From Marchantia polymorpha subsp. ruderalis (taxonomy: Eukaryota > Streptophyta > Marchantiopsida > Marchantiales > Marchantiaceae): 64,000 nucleotides of DNA. Made by a program: the position numbers and the translations under genes. This document shows, one piece after another, positions 23,498-35,503 of the stretch; position 1 is the stretch's first letter, and each line of letters opens with the position of its first letter. The DNA lies in NCBI GenBank assembly GCA_037833965.1, contig AP031355.1, positions 30,963,501 to 31,027,500 of the forward strand, read 5' to 3'. The notes under the pieces were generated by a model that saw only the letters and a program-made list of their open reading frames with translations, was not told where the DNA came from and searched no databases.

Positions 23498-24148
23498 CAA
23501 AGCAAGGGAAGCGTAAGCCTCTGGAAATGTCCTGGAGCCAAAATGTGTATTCCGTTGGGAGAAATTTCCCCCAGAATTTTCCGTTGCCGGGACTTGAACC
23601 CGGGTCGCTCGGGTGAGAGCCGAGTATCCTAACCAACTAGACTACAACGGAGGATGCCTACACTCGGATTTTACTATTATATAACATTTTTTTTCTTCCT
23701 CCGGCAAAAACATATTAGAAACAAGGCAGGAGGCCAACTTTCGATCCGAAACTTGGGAAACAAGCATATCCAAGTTCTAATTATCATGCCACACAATGAA
23801 AATTATCACTGGATATCGAAAACTGTGCAATCCATCGTTTCCCCACGATGTTTCATAAAAGCATGTAAGTTAATTCACCTAGCTTCGGCTCCCCTGAAAC
23901 GTACTGCTGACTATCTCCGGTCCAATGGGCATAACAGCGAGATGTGAAAGTCCTACGTCGGCTGTGAAAGTCCACTTCAAACGGAACAAATTCATACACG
24001 AAGAAATCGAAGAAACCCAGACCAAAGTCTAAGTCAGCAGCCACGAAGCATGATCAATCTCGTCCCTTCAATTGTGCCATTTCCCTCTGCGACCGAAAAA
24101 GACCGCAATGTACCAGTATCCTCAACACTATCAGATCAAATCACCGCA
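23498..24148. repeat. right arm of the large inverted repeat carrying tRNA-Glu
   Basis: Reverse complement of 20301-20951 and effectively identical over its outer 620 bp or so. The 2,546-bp spacer between the arms makes a 3,848-bp palindromic unit. Pairing ends sharply at 24148 (CACCGCA). No terminal transposase, target-site duplication or SINE tail was seen at the outer borders. Confidence 0.93.
23579..23651 (-). tRNA. tRNA-Glu (anticodon CUC), second copy
   Basis: Exact mirror copy of the tRNA at 20798-20870, on the minus strand; no differences were seen along the 73 nt. The two genes point towards each other, into the spacer. Both have intact arms and A/B boxes, so both could be transcribed by RNA polymerase III. 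Confidence 0.97.
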
Positions 24149-26482
24149 GATAAATTCCTATGCAGGAGCACCGCTACATATAGTTTTGTATACTGCGAAG
24201 AATTCATTTCCATCGTTAACGTACCTGCGCATAACGACTTTCTCACTTTACAAATATTCATGCAGAATTACAGTCTACATTGAATCGTATGCTTTCTGTC
24301 TGAAATGAAGAACTCCGTCCCAGAGAAAATCTCTGGAAGTTCTTCCTCTCTCTGGCTTTCTACGAAAACATGCATTTCCTCTTGAAATCTTTTCGGATAA
24401 TAAATTTCTGGCCTCGATTTATGGTCAACAGATTGTTGAATGAAAAAGTTATATTCTACCCAGGTTGAAGATTCAGAAGCCAATAAATTCTATTGATGTA
24501 CAGTTGAATGGTTGTACAATTCTGATGTTATTAAAACCCGAATCAGATGATGAAGTTGTCACTCATATTGTATCACGATTTCTGCAGTTGGATCCACTGA
24601 AAAGTGATTTCTTTAGAAAAATGTTCTGTGAAAATTCTTTGAAACCAATCTAGTGTTTGATATCGAATCACAACCCCAATAAAAGTGAAAATTAATCTAT
24701 AAATCTCTGGTAGGAAAGGTTAACTTCAGCTACGAGACGGATTCAGTAATGCCAAATAATTACCCACTTCTGATACCGAGATCGTCACTGGTGAATTCGG
24801 ATTTTCACCCCCAAAAAAAAAGATACATAGTGTACATGTAGTGTAACAAGATTCAGAAGCCATGTAAACTATGTAAACTTTTGAAGTTGGGATGCCTCAT
24901 TTCACATACAACTACATTCCTCAATTGGTATCCTTATGCAGATTTTTGCCTTCATCCTTCTCCCGTGATGAACACGAACTTTCTGTCCGTGCATTGAGGG
25001 GTACATGCGTTTGGTAGAACTTCGTTTATGGTTTAGGTCTGTCCAGCTTTGTAAGACTAATCTACATGGGAACGCTCGAGATGCTCATCAGTTGCACACA
25101 TCTGTTGACTAGGTTTTCTGTGTTATGAGGTGTAACTATCATCAGGACTTATCGTCAAATAAAGATGGTAACGGTTAGTTATCCTCACTCTTAACGCTGA
25201 TTATCTCTCACCATCGTATCATCCATCTTTGATTGGTCGATACCATGCAAGGACGGACCAAACGGGCTATGTAGTTTCGCGGGCAGATTGAAACGGGGAA
25301 AAGTATTGGAAACAGGGTAAGATTAGTCCAGCGTGCGGGAATAAATAACGTTAAGTGAAGGATAACTAGCGGCTCCCAATGAATGTATATATGCACACAT
25401 AACTTGCCCGGGCATGGCGTCAGGTTGTGGAACAACCTTGTATTAGAGGTCCCAAACATGCCTGTTCAAAGGCGTCGGCGTTGGTCTGGGACATGCAAGT
25501 AAGGATCCGAGATAATCGGTAAGACCTCCCTCATTTTTCCTCATTAGTTTACGTTGTGAACTGCTGACAAACTCATAGCTGAAACTCTCTCTAATGTCGG
25601 TGACACTTGATTCAATTTCTAGGCCGTCTTGTATCCTTATGGCCCCCTGTGTTAGTAATACTTTCCTTGCGCATGAACGCAATCTTCGAAAATCAGAATT
25701 CGACAGGCGTTTAAACCAGACAAATAGTTCGTGAAAATTGGTCACCTTCATTTTTCTGGCTCACTACCCACATGAGTATGTGGGTAATCAACCACCTTCT
25801 ACCTAAATTACTACGTAAACATTACTCCCATAATCCATATTCGTTGTCAACTGAAACCTTGTACCAATTAGAATCACAGAAGTAGCTCAAAGTCCCCATT
25901 TACTCGATATCCAATGCGTGCAGCTGCCTTAGTCCTCCACTTTCATCAGGTGAACTTTCAAAAAGTACAGCAGTTTCTTTCCTTCCAAGTGACTTCTAAA
26001 AAGGTACCTAAGCTCTTAATGACTGGACTAAACGCCTGTGTAATTTTGCTTATTCATAACTGTTGTGAGGACCTGCAGATGGTCTGGACCAAGGTATGTA
26101 CAAAACAATAACCCAACCTTTTCAGAAAATGTCCTGTCAAAGGCAATCAATATGCTACGTTGATGTAGAAACTACTTTTGTAAATGTGCAAGAAGTAGAT
26201 CGAAAGAAGATTCTCTAAGACCATTTGCAGCATTACGTTTTCGATGGGTTTTAAGCAGAATCCCCCGGGAAATAACTCAAAATGGAATGTTTTACGCTAT
26301 CCTAAATTGACTACAAAATCTTCACCCTAGGGACATTCCCAGATGTGTTTTAAGTGGCGAAAGGATAAAGAGACAGGACTGTTATAGCCAGTCGATGGCA
26401 GTCCCTCGAAGATGGGGCTCGTATACCCATGAACCGAATACTTTAAGGCAAAGTAGGACTGTCGACAGCTCGTATTCCGTAC
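24149..26482. other. intergenic between the inverted repeat and the adenylate kinase gene
   Basis: No recognised gene. Short overlapping frames lie near 24268-24653 (one minus-strand frame reads like real protein, with RPEIYYPKRFQEEMH, but is only 71 codons) and near 25208-25751. The end nearest 26480 is presumably the 3' untranslated region of the adenylate kinase gene. Confidence 0.4.
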
Positions 26483-27962
26483 TCAGGCAGCCAGCTTTTG
26501 CTGATCACCTTCTTCACTCGCTTTATCCGTCAGATTCAAGGCAGCCAGCAGATTGGGCCATGTTTCCGGTATACCGCCACCGACGTTGAAGTCCAAGAGT
26601 TTCCCCCGACTTCTGTAATAGCCCTCCACAGGTGCACTCTGCTCATTGCAACGACTGTTGTCAGGGTAACTCAAAAGCTCATGCACCACAAATTTCGAGA
26701 GGTCATGAATATGAAGTCCGTACAAACTCCGTGCTAACAGACACTAACGACAACAAGTAAACAATCAATTCTACGCCAAGCGGAAGATTGACGCACCTCT
26801 TCATGATAAACACGGAGCCTCGCTCTAACGACCTCATCCGTGTCGTCGGCGCGGATGGTCATCTTCGAGGCACATGAAGGTGGCGGCAACAGAGGAGGCA
26901 TGAAAATGCTGGGAGCGCCGTCCTCGCCTTTGACGTCAATCTTGGCAAGATTAAAATTCCCTCCACACTGGCTACAGATCCTCCTGCCCAGGCACTTTGA
27001 AATCAACACGTCCTCTCGAAGCCTGAGGTTCACGACCAAGTCAATTTCTGTAACGTCCTCTAGAACTTCCTGCAAATACAAAAACCATTATCAGTGGACG
27101 AAGTCAAGCACATGGAGGGTATTTTAAAGACAAAAGAACACCCGACAGCAGGCTCCAGGTCTGAGGCGAATTCCCTCACCGCTTGGCTGATAGTTCGAGG
27201 AAACCCATCCAAAATAAATCCTCTTTCGCCTGCAGACAGACCTTGCTCCAGACGCTTGGACAGGAGATTAAATATGACTTCGTCGGGTAGCAACTTCCCC
27301 GCTTTCATTGCTTCGGACAGCTGCATTGAGAACGAGGATACAGTCAAAACAGAGAAACACGCAAAGTCCAAATAAACGAACTCTTTCGACTAGCATCAGT
27401 AGGCCGGAAACTACATCAAATGGTTTGACTGTTAGCCCAACGAAGTTCCTTTTCGTAGTCCAGGCATCGCCAAGCGACTCGCGCGATCACCAGCTATTTC
27501 ATAACATATGAAATAACTAAAGGAAGACGCATGAAGTACTGATGAAGTGGACAATGAGCCTTACGATGTAAACATAGAATTAAAACATGTACGGAAGTCA
27601 CGAAAAGCTATCGCAGTATACACCGCACTGATGACGGCTTGAACTACCTGTTTAGCCAGCGGCGATGAAGCCTTCAGCTCATTTCGTACAAGATCTCCCA
27701 TAGCAATGTGCGGTACGTCCAATAATTTGGACAAACGGCTGGCGTAAGTCCCCTTTCCGACTCCAGGACATCCCAAAAACACCCACTGAGGACCCCTTCC
27801 TTCATCCTGTCTCTGAACATCCTCTACAGTGGGCATCGTCATGTTCCAGACCTCGACATCCATAGCAGCCTGGGCTGCACCAGACATCAGTCGATAGGGC
27901 CGATATATTATCGATCCCATAGAGGCCTGGAGTCCTGGTGACAGGCGGCGAAAGGCCGCCAT
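26483..27962 (-). CDS. ADK: organellar adenylate kinase
   Basis: Four exons on minus: 27962-27648, 27320-27180, 27069-26797 and 26638-26483, all joined by GT/AG introns and in phase, giving 294 residues. It catalyses ATP + AMP = 2 ADP. The P-loop is GCPGVGKGT (64-72). AMP-site and core motifs include HIAMGDLVR and DGFPRT (143-148). The LID has CSQC (Cys184, Cys187) and a third Cys218, a partial zinc-site pattern as in the plant orthologue, then RADDTDEVVRARL. The C-terminus GGIPETWPNLLAALNL is typical. The closest family member remembered is Arabidopsis plastid ADK (At2g37250). The first 55 or so residues (MAAFRRLSPGLQASM..., few acidic residues at first) look like a transit peptide to plastid or mitochondrion. 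The frame is open further upstream to 28136 but without an ATG. The acceptor of exon 4 could shift by one codon. Confidence 0.93.
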
Positions 27963-28870
27963 TATAACTGCACTAGTCAAAATAGCAACCAAGCTCTTCA
28001 AATATGCAGATCGGAACCAAGTCAACTTTCCCCGAACGCGAAGGCCAAGGTGATCGGTGAAGAGAAGAAGAGCCGATGTGATCGCTGGCAGTGTTCGATC
28101 GCAAAACCAAATCAAAGTCTCAAGCACAAGTTCCACACACGAAAACTAGAAGCCTCAGTCCTTCAGACGATCACGCACGTTTTCTGAAATTCCAGCTCCT
28201 GCCAAGGAACCCAAGATAAGCACTCCTCTGCCGCCCTCTGGGAAACTAATTTCCCCAGCGCCCGCCTCCAAACGGAAGTGAACTTTCGACCACCAGGACA
28301 GGCAGGTGCCACTGTGTACAATTTCACCCCCACCACAACACCTACGTCCCGAAAGAATCTGACCTACCAAATAGATCCGTGAAGCACTCCACCCTCTCAG
28401 GCTAACCAAGAGTAGGGGGCGAAAATCACACAACACCTCTTCCTCTCTTCGCCGCCACCATGCGGAAATAGTAAGCTCTCAGACGCTCCGTCCGCAAACT
28501 CCAAAACTGAATCAAGACGTTCAGACGCACCAAAGCAGCTACGGCATGGCAAGAGGCCAAAAGCTTCGTAAGCAGCCCTGGTCAGAGAGTGAAGTGGAGC
28601 ATAAGAAAAGGAGGAGGAGGCGGTCCGGGTCGGGGCAAGCAATCCTTCAAATCTGCTGATTCTGTTGCTGCTGCCCACATCGAATCCCCTCACCTCCTGC
28701 TCTCGTGCCAATCTCCCCTCTGTTTCTCCGAAACCACGGCTGCTTCTCACTGCCCACCTCACTCTCGTTCCGATGGCCGCTTTACCCTTCCCCAGAAGAG
28801 GAAGACAAGCACCTACAGCGAGCCTCCCGCACCTAAAGCAATTTCGTAGGCCCCAAACCCTAACTCATAA
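27963..28870 (-). promoter_or_regulatory. GC-rich 5' leader and promoter region of the adenylate kinase gene
   Basis: The GC-richer stretch upstream of the adenylate kinase ATG has overlapping long frames on both strands (for example minus 28762-28397 and 28436-28155; plus 28589-28970), none with a recognised domain. This suits a long leader plus promoter. The plus-strand ATG at 28771 (MAALPFPRRG) opens a short frame of about 65 codons of unknown meaning. The transcription start was not located. Confidence 0.4.
28855..28863. promoter_or_regulatory. telo-box (AAACCCTAA)
   Basis: Exact AAACCCTAA, the plant telo-box found near transcription starts of many housekeeping and translation-related genes and bound by telomere-repeat-binding (TRB) factors. 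It lies about 890 bp upstream of the adenylate kinase ATG, at the edge of the GC-rich zone, so it may mark the real promoter. A nine-base match can also be chance. Confidence 0.45.
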
Positions 28871-28970
28871 GTCTCAAATAGTTACCCCGACCCCCGGCTC
28901 CATGACACGATCTTGTTTGCTGTACTGCACCAGATGGATTAAGAGATCCGTGGGGCACATGGCTCTATAG

Positions 28971-31230
28971 GTATGGTTTGCTTTATTTCTCCAACCCAAA
29001 TGCTGAACTCTCAGAATTAAATTGCTCTTTCCTCTCGAAAAAAGCGCAAGACGATTGTGTTTGACTGTATATTTTAAGGCAAAGCAACAAGCCACAGACT
29101 AGAAATGAGACCCAAGGAAAGGGGAGCATATGATAAACCGTCAATATTATGAGGGCTTGACACAAATTTTCGCATTTGAGTGATTGAATTGAACTGGTTG
29201 AGATTTCGTTCCACTTTTTTACACCTTATCGTCGTAGTTGTTCTTGCACAAGGTAACCTTGGTTGGAATCTTTCATCGCCTCATTCTCATAATAGATCTC
29301 ATTCTAACATGACTATCGACATGTTTACATATGAATCCTTGCCCATTATAGATAGCCATCATGCCATCATGTTTGTAACGTTTGTTTTGAAAGAAATATT
29401 CTAGATATTTCAAAATATAAAGTGTTTGAAGCCTTGTAGTCCACTGACGCTATGGATATCTATATACGCTAATGGTTTAATGTTGGCATCCTACATGGTT
29501 TAAGTGGTTGCTAATGATCTTACAAGTGGCACGTTTTCAAAGAGTGTGATTTTGTATATCTGTAATATATGGCAAGTGGAGCGGTAGCTGTGAAGTTCTC
29601 CAATTTAATAGGTAATTAGAGAATTCACATTCTTACTTGGGCTTTGAAGTCTATCAAGCTATGTGTTGAGATCTGGACATATTCGTAAGTCAATGCGTGA
29701 AGGCTTTACATACTATAAGGCAAGGGCTTGCGTTTCGTTTTTTGAATACATATATCCTATTTTATCCACTTGTTTCTAATTCCATTTAAAGAAAATTAGC
29801 AATATAATCCATTGTGGATCATTCTTTTAGATGATATTTTCCACATCAGTGTTATTTATATAATTATTTATCTAGATAGTTAGTTTATATTAATCATTGA
29901 CATGTCATTTTAATTGAAAAATATTTGGCCTAGCCCCACCTTTGTTTGGTTTCATCATATTATTTGTTAATATGATGTTCAGACTTGTACATAATACATA
30001 TTAATACATATTTTATTAATACATATTTTTCAGTAGCTTACTTTCTGCTTCTAAGAGCAAGACGTTATGATGGAGAAGGTTAGTAATGTCTCTCCGAAGG
30101 GATTTTCTACCTGTTACAGACTGTAAGGAAGGACAGTCTGTTCCATTCGATTATGACCTCCATAACTTTCATGTGACTCTCTCGTGTGCTCGACCTGCCC
30201 TGACACTGCTAGACCTGAGCAGCCTGACCTGCCCGTTATGAAATTCTCAACGCACGCCTGTTCCGAGGCACGGCGGAGAGGGTGGCGACGTGTCAGAACG
30301 TCTCTGCTCCCTCGCCAGTCGCGACCCTGAGAGCGACCACAGTCGTCCGTCTTCCTGAGACTTTTCACACCGCAATTATTATCGGGCTTCCCTTTACAGT
30401 TTTTTGGGTATGAACAGCGATAGTTTCATGAAAAGCTTCGCGGCCTTTGCGTGTAATTTACCTTCCTTCCTAAGTACCGCGTGTCGAGTTGTTCTCCTGT
30501 TATTTACAGTGGACTAACCAGCACTTGGTCATACAGACTTTCAATGTATATACAATCCTCAGTTCAAGGTCAAACCTATGGTGACTTGCTCACGATGGAA
30601 TATGCCCATGGTTATTTCTCTGTTCATTGGGCCCCCGGCACATTGTGACTTGCTAACCACCATACTCAATCTCCTCTTCTGATCACTTCTGATACTTCTC
30701 ATCCAGACTGAGATTTACAAGTCCTTTTGTCTTCTACTTTGTTCAGTCATCCACGGCTAGTCACCATTCATCTTAGTCTCGAGCTTATATTAGTATTGAT
30801 AAGGAATCGATATACCGCTCTATGTGTCAGAAAGTAATGTGAAAGAAAAACAGGCGAGCAAAGGTCTCATTACAATTCCAGGGGGAAGATCAAAAATGTC
30901 AGTGAGAGTATACAAATATTTTTAATTTAGCAAACTCCACTTTATTACCTTACAAAAATTCCCTTCTTGTAATGTCATCCATCCACTTCCTTATCATTAA
31001 AGCATACTCTTGTTGTAATGAGATATCACATGCCCAAAACATCCTTCAATCAATTGATTTTTTTCCTACAAATGATGGCAATTGACCTGATCTTACACTT
31101 TCACCAATGTGTTCAATTGTGTAAAATTGACTCGGACGTCTCCCTCCACAATGTAGGGTTTTTGAGTGTTAACATGATTGATATAACAAAAACTATTTTT
31201 TTTTTATCCAACAATACAATTAATTCAAAT
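28971..31230. other. AT-rich intergenic DNA
   Basis: No gene recognised. The 30060-30500 part is GC-richer (open minus-strand frame 30368-30114 rich in Arg and Ser), which may be a fragment of an LTR or a dead gene; no family match. A small inverted repeat CATCATATTA/TAATATGATG lies near 29950-29975. Confidence 0.4.
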
Positions 31231-31445
31231 TGTTCACCAAGCTGAAACACAATGTCCAATGCAAATGATGTCTAGTGTAGTATGTTGTCATCTCTATCAC
31301 TGTTTTGATGAGTAGAAAATGATTCTTTGATATTCCAACAATCTAATCATTTTATTTTGTTCATCAAGCTGAACTTATAATGTTCAAAGCAAGTGAAGTC
31401 TAATGTGGTATGTTGTCATCTCTCTCACTTTTATGATAAGTAGAA
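31231..31445. repeat. two-unit tandem duplication, period about 127 bp
   Basis: Unit starts TGTTCACCAAGCTGAA at 31231 and TGTTCATCAAGCTGAA at 31358. Both contain the shared stretch GTATGTTGTCATCTCT about 50 bp in. The copies have diverged noticeably, so the duplication is old. Confidence 0.7.
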
Positions 31446-33200
31446 AAGTGAACTTTCTTCGTCAAATATCATAACATAAGTAATGGAATAATACTTCGAA
31501 GACCATTTGTATCTTCAAAACTTAACAACATGATGTTTACTTTAAAACATCATGATAATCATACATACTTAGAGTTTTTTCAATGTTCAGAGACATGATT
31601 AAGTAGGTTAGTTATGAACCAATGTTGATGCATTATAGTAGATTTAGCCACATATTCGATCGATCACTAGATCATTAAAATACAAGAAACTAGCTAAATT
31701 GTTGAAAAAATATGTGAAAATTTGAATTTAATAAAAATTAACGAGGCGCTCATTATCCCCAAAAAAGTTCATTGATAGTTATTTTTAGGAAACTGATAAA
31801 TGAAAGAAGATAAAACATGAAATTTATTGACACATGTTGTTTAATTTTACTTTTATACCTCCTTATTATATAGATTATAGACTCGAGAAAGAGCTTTTAA
31901 AAAATCAACTTGAAATTTTTTCCTAAATTATCACACTCAGTAATAGATTTTCTAATCAATACATTTTTTATCACAATTAAAATAATGAAAAAAATTAAGC
32001 TCAACATCGATCAAATATTTTGATGAATTTTCTATAGCTACATATATATATGCCTTTTTGTCTCTCCACAAGATTAATTATATTAATTTCAGTAAATAAA
32101 TATTGGAATAGATGTTTCTAAATCGCCAGTTGTTAATACAAACATTTCTGGTTCAAAACCTCCTGTATATATATATATATATCAATTTTTTATATTTATA
32201 CACAAATATCATTTCTATCGAATTGTAAATAAAACAACAAATGTTTGAATCATTTTCAAATCAAACATCAACTTATATATACACACTTACGTGGATTGAT
32301 ACATGCACGAAATCTTGACCAGCTTTCGGGGAGATATATGATGAAAGCACGCAACAAGACAGAAGGAGCAAGCAACTCTCCAAACTACTTACATCACATG
32401 TTCGATTCTTTGATGCAACAAAGGAACTGACTCACCTTGGATGACTTGCAGCATGTTTGAGTTAACATTGCAAGCAAGGAATTGATATGAACTCGCACCA
32501 TTGAAGCTAAGAAAGTGACTAACCCGTCGGTCATGTTTGTAACGCAAGCAAAGGGTCTCCCTCAAGTGTTGCGAAGTAGAGGCAACTTCATTCACGCTCT
32601 TTATCATGTTTAGTAAACGATCGAAAGTGATAATGTTGTGTTGGGTTATAAATATAGTCGGAAACCATGGTTGCTTTGTAAGGTTCTCCTCTTGAAAATA
32701 AAATAATATCTAATCTCATGATGCAACAAGCTATGTTCAAGGCAAAAGAATACACGTATGATATACTTCTGACTTTCCTCACGAAGAATTGTAGGAAAAA
32801 GTCCCCCCTCATGGTGGTGGTAATGTGGTATCAATACTCTATCTGTTAGTAGTACACTAAAAACGTAGCTTAGATTATATTCATACCTGAAAAGGGAGGA
32901 GCAATTTTCTCTATGGGGCAATGAAAACCTAGAAGAAACTCCAAGAGCCAAGACTCTTCTGTTACTTGTAGATATCCGATACTAAGTTTTGCTTGTAATT
33001 CATGTCTATCACTTGTTCACGGTCCTTTTGTCCATCCCTCACAGCTTTTTGGTAGTAGGTTACTAACTTCTTTGATGTTGTGTACACCAAACGATCTGAT
33101 AGCTGAATAGAGTGATTCTATCATAAAACTACACAGAACTATACTTCAGACTGGACGATGCTATAAAGGACGAATGACTTTTGTTCTAGAGCTTGTTGGG
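31446..33200. other. AT-rich intergenic DNA with a TA microsatellite
   Basis: No gene recognised. A (TA)n run of about nine units lies near 32165-32183. Short frames at 32245-32430 and on minus at 32389-32951 carry no known domain. Confidence 0.4.
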
Positions 33201-33900
33201 AATGAAATATCACAAGCCTGGTAAAAGCTAATGTCAAGTGGCTAGGGACGTTCCCCCACACAACGTTTGCACAAGTAAAACAATACTAATGGGCAACAGT
33301 TATCCTGATTTGTAACTCGGAATGAAATTAGTCTACCCTGGAACTTGTGTGACATGACGGACTTTATAAACAGCAAGTTCTGCCGGCTTATCGTTCGATT
33401 GAGAGACCGCTGATGTGACAATGTTTTGACATGGGCAAGGTCATGCTCCCGCGGAGATTCACAAAAACACGACTCCAATGTTTTCCGCGTACACATGACC
33501 CTGGCCTTTGCGGGCAGCACATGTGTTGTCCTGCCTCCGCGCTACTTGCTCAATGTACGCACTACAAGCCAAAACCTTCAGGTGACTTCATGGATTCAAA
33601 CATGCAAGCATGATAGGCACAGAGTCCACCTCCACCGACTATTCCCCTTGATTCTCACACCGCCTTCGAGATTACAGTACATGTTTCTCGAAGGGGGAAG
33701 GCGCCTCTGGACTCTGGACTTTCGTCGAAGCGGGCACTACACCCTAGCGAAACTGTGCTCACACCTCACGAGAATGAAAGATAAGAGGTTGTCCCAATTG
33801 TCTTGCTTAGACTTCAAAATATCTGCCAGACTAAATCATCTCGTGTTAGCTTTCTTCTTAAGGAGTTAACATGCAAGATTGAGTCCAGACGAAGTTTCTG
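33200..33900. other. GC-richer island, no gene recognised
   Basis: A local rise in GC with open frames on both strands (plus 33426-33869, minus 33520-33242). Neither starts with an ATG that heads the frame convincingly and neither resembles a known family. It could be a relic exon or an old LTR. Confidence 0.3.
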
Positions 33901-34208
33901 GAAATTTAGGACTGATTTGAATAATGTAGTGAATAATGTTCTCACATAACAGTAGCAACGATTATAGTGGACCTCGTTTTAATTTGCAAATAAAATCTAT
34001 TGACATCCACGTAGCTTTTAGCCTTTAACTGGGTAGTGTCCATGCATGTGCACAAAAGTCTCTTTCTCAGCATGGAGCTCCAATTTTCCTTGTGGATGTA
34101 CGTAGTCAATAGGAAGATCCATTTCAACAAAAAGCCTTAACAGAAGTAGACATTGTGTACATCTTGAATGAGCGCATATAGAATAAGGAGAGGTATCAAT
34201 ACATGTTA

Positions 34209-34238
34209 AAAGAAAGAAAGAGAGAGAGAGAGAGAAAA
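34209..34238. repeat. GA-rich microsatellite
   Basis: Run of AAAG units followed by (GA)n of about 9 units. Its purine strand is plus. Confidence 0.8.
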
Positions 34239-35460
34239 ACAGTGTGTGATATGATTTAATCCATTCGGGCATTTAAGAAATAGTGATAATCTTGCGTGAA
34301 TCATTTTAATGGTAAAAAGGATCTCTCATTTTCGCATATTAATTTCAAAAGAATGATTTACGGAAAACAGGTAGTTTATAGCGTAACCTCACCACAGTAT
34401 ATTCGAACTATGTACTCATTCGCCGCATGTCGTAGCAAAATAGCATGAGAGCCAAATAGGATAGAAAAGTCATGTCTGCAGAATATGACTTTGTCAAAGC
34501 CTACGGTGGCTTTTGATGTATATAATAGGTATATCTGCAGAATCTAATTATTAGGTCTATCAAACAATGTACTTCTTACTACAAAGGAAGATGATATTTG
34601 TGAACGTGATACTTCAGACCGATTCTACCAGTGCCTATGTAATAAGAGATCTGGAAACTTTCCGCACTTTATTCTTTTTAAATCTCCACTGACTTCTCGT
34701 TGTTATCATATTAACCAACGAATTCTCAAGTCCTCGGCTGCATACACAGATTCACAAGTCGTGAAAATTTACACTTTTGCCCAATCATATATACAAGTCA
34801 GTTCACCTAAACGATGTGAAGAAGGCCTGTGGAAAATCAAGGGCACTAAACCCTGGAATGGCTCGGTAACATTGTGGCCATTATCTTCACTTCTTATCAC
34901 TTAGACTTGTAAGATAAGTTGTTCAAAAACATGTTCCATCCTCTAAATTGTTCCTGTGGATGGATTGAGACAAATTTATTTATAATGCATAGCTACTGTG
35001 GCTGTTCATCATGTGCGATTATTCCTCTCACATATACACCACAATTAAGTTGAGACATTCTCACGCTGATGCTATATGCAATCTACGAAAGTTGGTAATC
35101 TCTAAACTTTGAGAATGTTGTTCGTTCGCAGAATAAGGTTGTCCTCATCTCCAGATTACCTTTGAAGAGAACGTGGAAAGAGTGAAGTCTCTGTCTACAA
35201 TAACCACGGCTTACTCACACCACGTTCTGGGTGCAGAACAGCATATAGCCAAAGAGATAAAGGAGGTGGTAGAACGTGTACGAACCAACTACCCACTGCC
35301 TTTTCATCCTTTTTTGTTTGAACATTCCACGATTGATGCATCAAATCGATAGAACTGCAGGATAGACATGTCCAAGTGATGAGCTGTGAAATGACTATCA
35401 AGTCCAGGAAGTAAATATCAAAGAAGATTAGAATACCACATAAACTCCTACATTGATGAA

Positions 35461-35503
35461 ACCAAACGGTAACATGTGGCTAGGCCCTACAGTACCGTTT
35501 GGT
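35461..35503. repeat. inverted repeat, 11-bp arms
   Basis: ACCAAACGGTA at 35461-35471 and its exact reverse complement at 35493-35503, with a 21-bp centre. It could be terminal inverted repeats of a tiny deletion derivative, but no duplicated target site was found. Confidence 0.6.

Noticed and set aside
27963-28136. Upstream extension of the adenylate kinase frame by 58 codons
   Set aside because: It has no ATG; the MAAFRRLSPG start gives a normal transit-peptide length.
28397-28762. Minus-strand frame of 121 codons upstream of adenylate kinase
   Set aside because: No domain and no heading ATG; fits a GC-rich leader better than a protein.
33426-33869. Plus-strand frame of 147 codons
   Set aside because: Starts with a non-ATG codon, basic and Ser-rich without any motif; kept only as a GC-rich island.
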